Below, in pieces: positions 23,015 through 34,763 of a stretch of 64,000 bases of DNA (within the stretch, counting starts at the first letter, position 1; each line of letters opens with the position of its first letter). A model generated the notes under the pieces. It was not told the origin of the DNA, did not search any database, and saw nothing but the letters and a program-made list of their open reading frames with translations. The stretch comes from Rhytidiadelphus loreus (taxonomy: Eukaryota > Streptophyta > Bryopsida > Hypnales > Hylocomiaceae): contig OX344762.1 of NCBI GenBank assembly GCA_947034895.1, positions 23,912,760 to 23,976,759 of the forward strand. Direction: 5' to 3'. The translations under genes were made by a program, and so were the position numbers.

Positions 23015-24740
23015 AACGAAAAGAGAGAGGCTGAGCGAGCGGGAGAGCAGGAGAGACTTGGTAATGAGGAAATGATTTGTAGCGTGGGGTTCAGCACCCT
23101 TTCATAGGGCAGACATCCACACCTAACGAGACTCGCAACTTCGAAGACCTCACAAACCCCCCACCGAGGACTTGACACCACAGAATCACCGAAGCTTGCG
23201 AATTGCTACGTTCCACAGTTGCGAATTGCGAATTGCAACCAGGCTTGAAGGTTTCACAGAGACACAGAGCACACGAGGCTTGCAAATTGCATCGTTCCAC
23301 AGTAAGTCCCACAACCATGCTTGCGAGAATGTATCAGAAAAGGTGGTGCAACGAGCTTGCAATGGGCTCTCGAAACAAACTGGGCAGAGATGAGAATGAT
23401 CATCAGGGATAACAACTGATCGAACGAGGATTTCGTCTGTCTGCTTAACTTGAGGTCCCATTCAACCCCAGCGGCCGGATATTCTGGTATTCTCCTGGGG
23501 TGGGTGGAATTTCCTCAAGTGGAATTCAATTGCCATTGAATATCAGAAATTCAAATACAGCTAGATGTAGCCTAGAGATCTCGAATGATCCATTGACTCC
23601 CTAGCATACCTACGCATGTGGATCATGAGCATCGGTACGTCCATGACCTGTACTGTACTGTGAATGATCCACTCCGTAGCATGGCCTGTCTACGCATTAC
23701 GGGCATGATCTGTGCATATTCAAACGGAGACTGCCAGTGTGGAGCGCGTCGATTGGCGGAGTTATGCGACTGTCAGGAATCGTTTCTCCCGAATTAAGTT
23801 GACAAAGACATTTGCGGTGACATGGTGCCTGCACCTTGTGGGAATGGTCGGACAGCAGTGCCGTATTCTTGATTCGATGTTTTGCGTTGCCTTTGAATTG
23901 GGTAGACGCTATGTTGAATTAATGGCCGGACGCAGTGAATAATTACAGTCGTCGGTCGTGGTTAATCAGGCTCTTTTTTCTTTTTCTTTTTAAATTCGCA
24001 TAAAATCTTAAGGTTAATCAGACTTTCGAAGGGAATTTTAAGTTGATGAATCTGGGGTTCATGTGGCGAAAGCAGGAAATGGACAAGATAGAAGTTCGAG
24101 TTGTCAAGGATCACTAATATGCAGCTAGCTTTTGAAGGAAAAGGCCATTACATCTCTCTCAATAGCATTTGAAGCATTCATCAGTTGTTGCCATTGAGAA
24201 CTCAAGGTGCAGCATGCAAACCATTCTTGCTCCTGCCAAATTTATACTTCTATACACGACTCAGCAATTTTGGATGAGGGCGTTGTTATGAGATTTGCAT
24301 GCTCGAACATTGCGGCTAGCTAATTGACTTTGAATCACCTTTCTAATCGTGCAAAATCACCACCTGTGTACTGAATTGGTGCAGGTCTTTCGGGTCTTTA
24401 ATTACGAAGAATAATATCAGTGTACGAATGATCTCACAGCCGGCTGCTTCAAAGTATGCCGAAATTGCCGTAGGTCGACAGTAATGCTGAACAGCTACTA
24501 GTTCATGGATATTGTCAAACGGTCACACTACACATTCAAGTAAAATTTCAAGTATTACAACTTACGTTTCTCATTGTTTTTTTTCTTCGTGGTTGATGCG
24601 GAACTGATGGCGCAAGTATGCTTGTGAGTAAATATCAATTCTTTTGTCTTTTTTGAAAATTTGGAAATCTTTTACACAGGTTTAAGTTCTTACAATTTAT
24701 CCACGGATCCGAATCATTCTCTGTAGATTTGAATGAGGAA
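23015..24740 (-). repeat. Duplicated upstream (promoter) block, copy 2, 5' of the IPT gene
   Basis: Counterpart of 6015-7885, in the same orientation relative to the downstream gene. It keeps GCAGGAGAGACTTGGTAATG at the gene end and ATTTGAATGAGGA near the far end. It is shorter by about 150 bp through scattered deletions. A CCCTATGAAAGGG on the minus strand (about 23096-23108) occupies the position of the TATA-like box of copy 1. Confidence 0.9.
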
Positions 24741-27700
24741 ATCCATGTTGAATGTGTACTTCCTGGATTTGGCATATGAGCAGGTGAATATATCCATGTC
24801 GGTGGATGAAGATGAGGCTCCAAAGTGTGAGCAGGAATCGTAGAAAGTTTCAAATCCTGGCCAGTTCAGATGATTGAGGCCATGACAGAAAATGGCCATT
24901 TCGGTAAGAAGATGACGTTCTGTGAAATTCTTTGCAAAAAGAAGGTTTTAAGAAGAAAAAAAACAATCCCAATAATTCAACTGCTAAAGTTAAGAAATAT
25001 TTTTTTGACGAGCATGCTATTTGGCTATGGTAAACAAATATTTCGTTAAAATGGCAGTATTTCACAAACTTAAGTTTAGACCGTGCTTGCCACTTTTAAC
25101 TTTTAAGTTTAGACCATGCAGTCTGAAATCTATTCCACTCTTAGATAATAAATAGAAAAATGGCATATGGAATCCGCCATTTTAACAAAATAATTGTTAG
25201 TAGTATAAAATTTGGCAAGATTATCATGAATGATTGAATTCCGAATTTTAATTTTTTTGTCATTTTTTGGACTATTGCACAAGAAACAATTGAACTATTT
25301 TTTGGATTTTCCTTCAAATGGTGTTGAAAGACATTTGTTTTGCTTACCAAACATTCTTGTATAATGTGCTTGATCGAATGTTCCTAAATATTCTACACAA
25401 ATTCTCAAGTATCTTCAAAAAATTTAGATTTATTCTGAAAATTACTTATTAGAAGGAGTCAACTTTTGTTGGTCATGCAAGATGTCTATCAAACGTGATG
25501 TCTCAATGTTTGGCAATACATCTTGCAACATCATTTGCATCATTGTTTTTGGAATGCTTTAAAATTAGAAAGACATTTGTTTAAATTTCAAAAACTTGGG
25601 CCATGTTTAGACTTTTACAAAGATTGTAACCTAAGAATATTAAGCAATCATATAATAATCCTTAACTAGGAGAACTAAGAAAGTGCAAAATCTCAAAAAA
25701 ATAAATGATACTTTGACATTTAAATTTTCAAAGAATAAAAAAATCATCAATATGTAAAATAAAATTTTGACATTTTGATGACTCTATAAATATGATTTAG
25801 TACAAATTAAGTCACTAAAGTATTCATTTCTAGGTGACAGTAAAAATATATATTGAAAGCAACTCAATTTGCAGACTTCTATACATTATCAAAGTAATCA
25901 AACTAGTTTTTATTGAATACATTTTCTTACAATAGTTGCAGGTCATTACAATAGCCCTATCTAGTTATAATACTAATGACCCTAAAATTGCAAATGTGAT
26001 ATATTTTTTTTAACCAATATTTCATACCAAATTAGTTTTATATTATATTTAAAAAATTAACAAATGTTTAAAAACAATTATATATTCATATTCATTTTTT
26101 CTATAAATTTCAACTACATGGGATGATTATTCCTATCTAGAACTATACTTGATAAACACTTTGACATGCAATGTGTATCAAAAAATAGTATATGTGACTC
26201 TTACAATTGCTCTTATGTACTTTATACTAGAAATGGCAGTTTTCAAATTCTTTTGATTAAATATGTTCATGGATCTTTGGGGATTATAAAATTGACATTG
26301 CAAGTGTATTTATATTCAAAAAAGAAATACACAATTTAATTTTGGTATTTGATTTGTTTGCACTTGACGAATTCGTCTGTTTTATTTGTGATGGACTCGT
26401 GGCACCTCAAGCCTCCATGATCGCTAGCCAATTAGAGCATGCATAAGAGAAAATCTGAAGTCTCAAGAGGACTGCTCCACAGCTTTTAAAGAACATTGAA
26501 ATTTGGGGGGGTTTTGCAAAAAAAATTGTTTTCTCCCTATTTCCACTCGCCTAAATCTACAGTGGCAACAATGAAGAAATCAAAATTAATGAATACAAAA
26601 TTAACAGAAAAAAAAATCCAAGCTGAAATTCATTTAAATTTTTTTTTTTAAATTTAAGGGAAAAAAAAATCGCAAAAACTAGCAAATTTTGAGATATTCA
26701 CCTTGGCTGACACCAAAGGTGCGGCACTTTTTGGGGTGACAGACCAAGCTTGAAATAGCTTGGTTTGTCACCATGAGGCAACCCTCTAGAGACTCCATAA
26801 TTTGTCTAATGGTTTTGTACTAATTGAGAAGATCTCAAAAGAGAAAATTTAGGGCCTTTGGAGGGACATTTGACTTTTGGCAAAAATTTAGGTATAGGAA
26901 AATAAAAAAATGTTTTTATTAGATATTCTTTTGAAAAAAATATTTTTATAATTGCAATTTGATGTGGCACAATAGGCAATCATGTCCTATATGTTTTGGA
27001 GGTTTCTTAATTGAAAAACCAAATTGCACATTTTATTGTATTTATCCTATTGGTCAGAGTCAAATAGCCCTCTAAAGAGTCTAGATTTGTTTTTAATGTA
27101 ATGAAGAAATGCATAGTTGTGTATAAAATAAATTTCATACTGTTTCAATTTGCAAAACCAAAAATGTTGAATTTAAAATAAATAATAAACTTTAAATAAA
27201 TGCCTTTAGAGACATAAATTTAAAATTTTCAAAATTTTCATAATTTGAGTTACCTTCTTGCTGTACCTTTGTTGTGGTAGATTGAAAGGTTGATAGCTGG
27301 CGGTATGTGCCAGAATTAATAAAAATAATACTAATAAATACTTAGATGAATAATAAAAAGTTTCTTAAAAAAATAAAGTACAATCTATAAAAGAATTATT
27401 TCACTTCCCCCTTTAAAAGTAGGAAACACCTCTAATCCACTCCCAATTTCTTTGGGATTCACTTCAATTTGTCCCTTGTAGAAATTTTATTAGGATGATT
27501 TCATACATCTAGTATTAATAAATCTTATATTTTGATGTTGTCATAACCTAATCATTTACAAGATTGCATTGTCCCACATTGCATTATTGATTGTCAAAAC
27601 TCTATGAAATTAAAGATATTTTTAATGAATTAGAATTTTAGAAACTAGAGAAATTTAAACTTCAAATTTTAATTTGACAAATTAGATAGAATTGAAATTC

Positions 27701-27933
27701 AATAATTTGCAAATAAGAAATATTAGAAATTTTAAAAAACGACATTTAAAAAATGACAAAAGTTTCAGGAATTTGCAATTTAGATAGATTTGTAGTTCAA
27801 GTCCATAAATTACATTGATTACATGAACCAAAATCTATATAGAAGCTAGATTTTTGTAAGTTTATATTCATTTGATTCTAAAGATTCAATTTGTAGATTG
27901 GCATTATAATATAAGTATACAACCATATCAACA
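24741..27933. other. AT-rich gene-free stretch
   Basis: No supported gene. It contains a short hairpin at 26737-26770 (TGACAGACCAAGCT paired with AGCTTGGTTTGTCA around a 6-base loop). Confidence 0.5.
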
Positions 27934-28248
27934 CATTAGATGAGATTTCTCTATTGGAAGGGCCGTGAGTTCCCAAGTGGGAAACTGGACGAAACTGGAC
28001 AAAGTCGGACAAAACTAGCCATTGGCAAGGCCTGTTGACCTGGCCAAGCGACTACCACGTCGATTTTTTCAAAAAAATTAATTTAATTTAAATTAAATTA
28101 AATTTTTTCATTTTAAAAACTTTAAAATTTTTTTTTTTTTTTTTTTTGAAAAAAACACACCTTGTTATCCGCGTTCGATAGGGCCCGGGGGAATGAAGCT
28201 GGGAACAGCTTGAAATGGCCCTCCAGCCCCCTTGAATCACATCTAATG
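27934..28248. mobile_element. CATTAGATG-family MITE, copy 2
   Basis: Ends CATTAGATGAGATTT and GAATCACATCTAATG are inverted repeats. Central A/T-rich core (28070-28150) between GC-richer arms containing GGAAGGGCCGTGAGTTCCC, CCACGTCGA and TTGAAATGGCCCTCC. 315 bp, non-coding. Target duplication not clear. Confidence 0.82.
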
Positions 28249-30402
28249 ATAGGTACTAACTACATATGCTTTATAATGGAAAGACTCAGAATTGCACTCA
28301 AACCATGCATTATTAATTTGCATTTAATCCATCTATCTATGGGTTGGTGTACGGAGTGTATAACATGGTAGAACAAAATTGGCAAATGGAAGTCTTTAAC
28401 AAAGTATGGTCTTATATGCTTGCATGTCTACAGAGATGCAAGTGTAGAGAAAAACATAGAAGAGAAGTAAACAACATACACATTGTAACATTAAAATAAG
28501 ATCCAAATTTCATGGACTCCAATGGACATGAATTTATCCTAAAAATTGAAAGTGTAGGATAAATGAACATCATCCACCATGACGTCATGCCGACACAAAT
28601 AAGATTGGTTGCAAAAGAGTATATGTGCGCAATGAACATTATGTAGGCTAAGTTGGAAATAGATGCATCTAAAGTATTGGGAGAAATTTTAGAAAACATC
28701 TTCTTAGGCATATATAACTATAGGTAGACATCCAATTGAGGGCAATTGGAAAATTGGAAAATAATTGGAAATAATTGGAAAAAATTGGAAAAAATTATTC
28801 AATGTCTACAACTACTACATGTGCCTTCATTTCAAATTTCATAGAAAATGGACATACAATGCAAAAGTTATGAGAAAAAAAACACCTATCCAACATCAAG
28901 GGACAAAGAAAAAGGAGAATCAGTGTTTCTTGCAACTACTTGCCAAAAGCTAGGATTTTGGCGCTAAGTACTATGAGTATCAGAAGAAAAAACTTTCATC
29001 AATTTTGGGCTATCATACTATAGATCTATTGTATTATTGACAAGTCTATCCTTCATAAGTATTATGTAGTCATAGTTGTACCCACTAGTACTATGCCTCA
29101 ATTTTTTAGAAAAAAGAAGTTTGTCAAAGTTTTAGTTTATAATAAATCTACCAAAATTGGGAAGAAATCTTAAAATTAGCAATTTTTGAAGACTTGATGG
29201 TCATCAAATTTTACCAAAAGAATAAGCTCAAAACCGTCTTCAATGTTCAAAAGTGCATGTATCAAGGAGCCCTATTTGCACAAATGTGGAGGACATAAAA
29301 TAATGTACTTTTAGATGTTTCTAATACAAAACATGACTGCCCACTATAAAAATAGACCACAAATTTTTGGATACTCTATAGAATTCAAAATCCATAAACC
29401 TAAAAGTGTGATAGATTAGCAAATTAGACTTTTAAATATAAAATGGTTTTTTAAATTCTTTGGAAAACAAGGAATATGATAACAATAGAAACATCCATCT
29501 CCAATAAGAAATTCAAGTTCATTAGCTTCATGTTTCAAAAGTTATGCTTCAATGAAAAACTTTTCGACACTATCACTTGTTCACAAGCCATAGACCCCCA
29601 AAGTGGCAAAGTGGTAATAAAATTGTTAGGACAAGATTGATTAAAAATTTTGTCAAACAAAATACTTTAACAAATTTTATAAACTTTACCACTTGAACAA
29701 AATATAGATTTATTTTCTACAATACATTTTTCACTTACAATCGTGTGACCGTGAAGCACTCTTATAGAAATCTCAAGGACTTTTGCTTAGCACAAATCAA
29801 GCTAAGATAATGACAAAGTAGAACCTTTTTTTGTGCACTTCCATTAACTTCAAAGAAAGTTTTCTTAGAAGTTTTCTCAAAAGTTTTAAAGAATGATAGT
29901 AAAATTTGACACCATAGAAACCTACCTAATATCCTAAAAAATTCATTTTGTGGCTTTGAACCCGTATAGCATTAGGAAAAAATCGAACCCATAAAAGAGG
30001 CTGTGAATTTTCTTACTAATTTTAATACTAATTGCATGAGTATGAAATGGTCATATCCTTATTAGAACAATCACGTAGGATTGCTTGTGGCTACTTGTGG
30101 CCACTTGGCATCTTAAAATTTGTGGGAGGCGTGTGCTCCATCCTTCATGATGATCCATCATGAACCTCGATTTCCTTGAAAGATTGAGTATTTTCATTTC
30201 AAATTTTTGTGGCTTCTTTTTCTTGGCTTGCATGAGACTCTCCATCCCCCAAAGCTTTGAAGCACTTCAAAGTGCGGTAATGGTTTTCCACTTCAAAAAT
30301 TGATATATAAAAAACTTACATTTGAATCTATCAAAATTTACCTCTCATAGCTTCAATTGCATTTTCTACTTGTTTTCTGAGTATTCTATAAGGAAGTGAA
30401 TC
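28249..30402. other. AT-rich gene-free stretch
   Basis: No supported gene or RNA. A short run of ATTGGAAAA repeats occurs at 28745-28796. Confidence 0.5.
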
Positions 30403-30552
30403 TCCTTATATACATAAAGGGTGGTAGAATGTAGAACAAACTATGTGGAATATGTTAATTTGACTTCACTATGAGTTCTCAAGGTCCTACTAATTCTAAT
30501 TAATATATCCCACATGGATTGTTCTACTTCCTACTACCCCATGTGTATATAA
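30403..30552. mobile_element. Fold-back element with about 55-bp terminal inverted repeats
   Basis: CCTTATATACATAAAGGGTG at the left is matched by CCTTATATACACATGGGGTA as the reverse complement of the right end. The arms continue inward through GTAGAACAA and ATATG/ATTAATT. A related half-element occurs at about 63797-63850. Its right edge overlaps the next MITE. Confidence 0.78.
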
Positions 30553-30829
30553 GGTAACAGGCTCAAAAATTGCCCATCTAAGGGCTGAAACTGTATTTCG
30601 AGAAGGTGAAACACCTTGAAATATATGTGAGCATATTTTCCTTGAAAGGTAAGTAGAATTTTCACCTAACCCAAGTCGTTTCATATTTTTCAAAGCTATG
30701 AGGAATTAGTTATCAAATTTTGAAGTCAAAAAGGCACACTGCTTTTAAACCTGTGCAACCTGTACAACTTGTGCAGATTTAAAATAGGGCACGATTTTAA
30801 AGCCTGAACGGTTTTTGAGCTTGTTACCT
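30552..30829. mobile_element. TA-flanked MITE of the AGGTA family, copy 2
   Basis: AGGTAACAGGCTCAAAAA (left) and AGGTAACAAGCTCAAAAA (reverse complement of right), flanked by TA (30550-30551 and 30830-30831). 278 bp, non-coding. Confidence 0.87.
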
Positions 30830-33800
30830 TATTGCGTTTCTCTTCCAACAAGTAAATTCAAAACAAGATGATAAATTCATTTATTTTTGTTTTTGGACTT
30901 CAAAAAAATGCTTATTGGTGTTATGTTTGTTCAAAAAAAATAATTGAAATGTATTTGAATTCTTGTGAGCGCCAGCTGGGGTCAACACCTTCAAATCAGC
31001 CTCAATCACCTTTGGCCGGAAAGGCAAGAAATTGTTGGAGCTTTGTGCCAAAGTCGACCTCCCACTTCTCCAAGTCAACCTCCAACAAAGATCCATGTAG
31101 ACTTCCAACCAAGATGGAACATTTTTGCCTCTAAATTGTGGACTGTTGATTTGTGAGATTGTGAAGATGGATTGTGTAATCTTGAGCCCATCATGACAAA
31201 TATTTGAGCCCATCATACAAATCTTGGCCCAATTAGTAAGTTGAGAAGGTCATTGCCACCCAAATTTTTGCATTGTGAAGCAGCTTCTTTTGGGGTTCAT
31301 TTTTTTCCTAATGTCTAAATTTAATTCTACTAAGGAAAGTATACTTAATATATTGTAGCCCCTTCCCAACAAAAATGTTTGTCTTCAATAGCGTACAAAC
31401 ATCAAAAACTATTTATATTTTAATAGCTATTATAAAGTTATGTAGTTTAATTTTTGTTTTGTTTTAGATAATGATACCATAAGCTCTAATAATCTATACT
31501 ATAGTTTCTTCAATAGATTGAAAATATAATCTCAATCCAAAATTCATGATAGAATAGATACCAAGTAGAACACACCATTCCAATCCAAACTCCCATTCCA
31601 AACATCTAGAAAAAGTCCCATTCCAGAATCTTTGTATTGAAAAATAAAAGCTACAAATGAAGGAAAAAATTGTTTGCTTTTAGGAAATTGATTGCACAAA
31701 ATGAAGATAACATGTGTCTGGAATGAGTACAATCTATGTCTTAATTACACATGATCGTCAATTCACTATGAATTAACCCCAAATCAATGTAAATCAGTTC
31801 ATTCTAGCAATAAAAATATGTAGTTCATATTGAGGTAATTACATATTGCATTGGGCATATGTTAAGTGGGGCATGAATTGGTAAAAGTCTTATAATATAT
31901 ATTTTTTAGACGTTGACAAATAGGTCTACAAGCTTTCATCAATTTATGGGAAGTCCAAAGAAATACCCTTCTATAAATTTAAAAAAATCACTTGAAGTCC
32001 AAAAATTATTTTTTCAAGTGTAATATATTTTTTTATTGCTCGTCTACCCACTTAAAATTATTCCTACATTTTCCAAAAAAGAATATCATACTAGTCATTA
32101 TGACCATAATCAAATGTCACACTAGCTACACAAGAATTGAGTCTCTGTGTACATTTATTGTAATTATAAATTTTGGATTGAAAAAGACTTTTCAATAAGA
32201 AGTCACTTTGAATTGACAATTTTCTAAAAGTCAATATCATTGCAACTTAATTTTTGTGGTAGCTAGATGTTCTTCTAGGATATGTGAAGCTCTCTATGGA
32301 TGAATGATTAAAAATAATATTTCATATACAAACAACAATACATGTATTTCAAACGTGTAGGTCATGAATGTGGTCACTTCTTGCTTCACTACCCTAAAGG
32401 CTAAATACTTAGAGACTACATGATTTACTTTGCTAATACTATAGTACTACTCATGACCTTGTTGCAAGTTTTCAATTGGCTTTGTTAACCCTTTTAGGAT
32501 GTTAGATGCTAGAGTTAGTCTAAGGTTTACAATACAAAAAAATCTACATATAATCCATCTTGCCGTAGTGTCAAAAGTATTGCATGAGCAGCTGGCCAAT
32601 TATGTCCACTTGCAACTCCTGATTGACTAAAATGGTAGATGCAAATGAATGTGTTGGCCACATGTGATTGCATCCCATCCTTGCTTGTCAACAAATTTGG
32701 CCCCAACATAAATGAACATAATCAATTGCCTCCAATTAAAAAACATCTAGGCAGATGGTATCAAATCTATAATAACAATATTTCACATTAGTTAGTTAAA
32801 GATCTCATCTTGTGTGAAGATTTTTTTGTATTGTAAACTGTAGGCCAACTTTGGCATCAACCATTCTAAAGGGATTAATCATGTTGCCATTAACTATGGA
32901 AGGATGGTGTAACACCAACCCCAAATCATTTGCATCTCTAATAATAAAAAATGTATAATGTAAAATAAAAAATGTATAATCCACTTTCAGTTCACAAGAG
33001 ACTAAGTGTCAAATAGGGGTCAAAAGAATTGGAATTGGGTTGAAAATGACATATTCATGATTTCAATGGATGGTACTATGAGGTTTATATATATGGCAAA
33101 AGATTTATTCATTTTTCTACAATTGTTAGAGACTCTTTTGGATTATAATTGTACTTGTAAAGGGGTAGGGAATTAAAATGAGTGCCACATTACCATCCCC
33201 AAAGACAAAATTAGTCCTTCCAATAATCTCTAATGGGAAGCTATCTTGTTGTGTTGACTTCCTACAATGATTGTTCCTTTTTTTTTAAATGAGTTGATCC
33301 AAATTCATGTGGAATATCACTTTATTTGTTGTTGTTTTGCAAAAGAAAAAATTGTGAATATGATAAGTCTAACTATGCACAACAACCTAATAGACAACAT
33401 GATTGGAGTGACTTATCTACTTTAAGTTGTTATTAAGTTATAATAGCCTAGGAATTTGATATTTTTATGTTTTTTCATAAATGTCAACTAGGCATTTAAA
33501 TACTAATGAAAATATGATAAGAAACTATAATTTTTAAGGCATCGAGAGTGTGAGACTTCTTGTCATACCATCCATTTGATACATTCATTTAGTTGGGGAC
33601 TCATTTGAATTAGCGCCAAATTCTATGGTCAAAAACAAGTTGACAACCTAAAAAAGATGTCTCTTGTTCAATGTAGTAATTGACATGTTAATCATTCAAA
33701 ATGATCTTTCTCATAGCAACTAGGAATATAATACTACAAGTTTTTTATCCTCCAAATCCTAAAATAAGTGCTAAAAATCCATATTTGTCAGCAGCAGCCA

Positions 33801-34617
33801 TCTATATAATCCAATTTGTCCATCAGTTCATCTAGTGAATCCAAATTGTACAATGTGACAACCTTGACATAAATATTTTTTCCTCTTTGGTAAATAATAG
33901 AGCACTTATCTAGGTGCCCATGGGATTGTTGCAAGAAAGTAAAGAGAAACTCATTAATTAATTAAGTCGTAAATAGACTAATCTAGAAAATACAATTATG
34001 AATCAATGAGAGTAATATGTTCTTTTCCGAAAATTTAAGCCCAAATTTCTTTAGCAAGAGTTTAAAAAAAATTCATAAGGAAATCATGTTTCTAACTTGA
34101 AGAGGCCCAATGAATTTGAGTCGACCAAGAGTAGGAACTTTTATCATTTTGGATTAAGCAAGGGTCTATAGGGACCTTAAATTAGAAAATATGCCTATTT
34201 TTTTAATTATATTTCATTTTCTATCTTCACAAACATCAAAGTATAAATTTTTTTTGAATAAATAATTAGCCTATTTTAGTGCATAGATTTTAGAGAAATT
34301 GTTTTAATTTTTATTTATTAATAATACATTATTTTGAATTTTGTACAAAAAAATTATAATAATAATTATTATTTTCAAACTTGTATTGTACTTCTTTAGT
34401 CCTTAGGGAGCCGAGGAAAAATGGGCACTAGTTAAAAATATATTTGTTAGTCTGAAGATAGGGTCAAGAAAAAAAATTGAGCAAAAAATTTGAAATTTGT
34501 TACTTCTAAAATAGGGAGTTATTTGTGGGATTAAAGGTGTTGTAACTAAAAAAGGATGTTGACTTCATATCACCCATTACTTTTAATTGAACATAGGATG
34601 CAATATAAGGTAACTTA
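30830..34617. other. AT-rich gene-free stretch
   Basis: No supported gene. A more GC-balanced segment at 30965-31290 is open in two frames but no protein family was recognised; possibly the edge of an old retroelement. Confidence 0.45.
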
Positions 34618-34763
34618 GCCTATAACAGGCCAAGTTTGGAGCAGCCTAATACATGACAAAAACTTATTGTGAAGTACAATTCAAAAGACACATGTACATT
34701 TGAAGAAATTTTGGGATTGCATTAGGCTGCTCCAAACTTGGTCTGTCATAGGCTAAGTTACCT
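34618..34763. mobile_element. TA-flanked MITE of the AGGTA family, copy 3
   Basis: Arms of about 43 bp (AGGTAACTTAGCCTATAACA on the left and AGGTAACTTAGCCTATGACA as the reverse complement of the right, then GTTTGGAGCAGCCTAAT in both) around a short loop, with TA on both sides. 146 bp; it would fold into a long hairpin RNA if transcribed. A piece of a related end (GTCATAGGC...TACCTTA) lies near 40545-40564. Confidence 0.92.

Noticed and set aside
22498..23181. 227-aa minus-strand frame upstream of the IPT gene
   Set aside because: Ser/Cys/Leu-rich with no recognisable domain. It straddles the leader and the duplicated promoter block, and the corresponding part of the other copy is not open in the same way.
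30965..31290. Possible coding exon in a GC-balanced patch
   Set aside because: Open on both strands for about 90-110 codons, but no family, no paired splice sites and no neighbouring exons were found.
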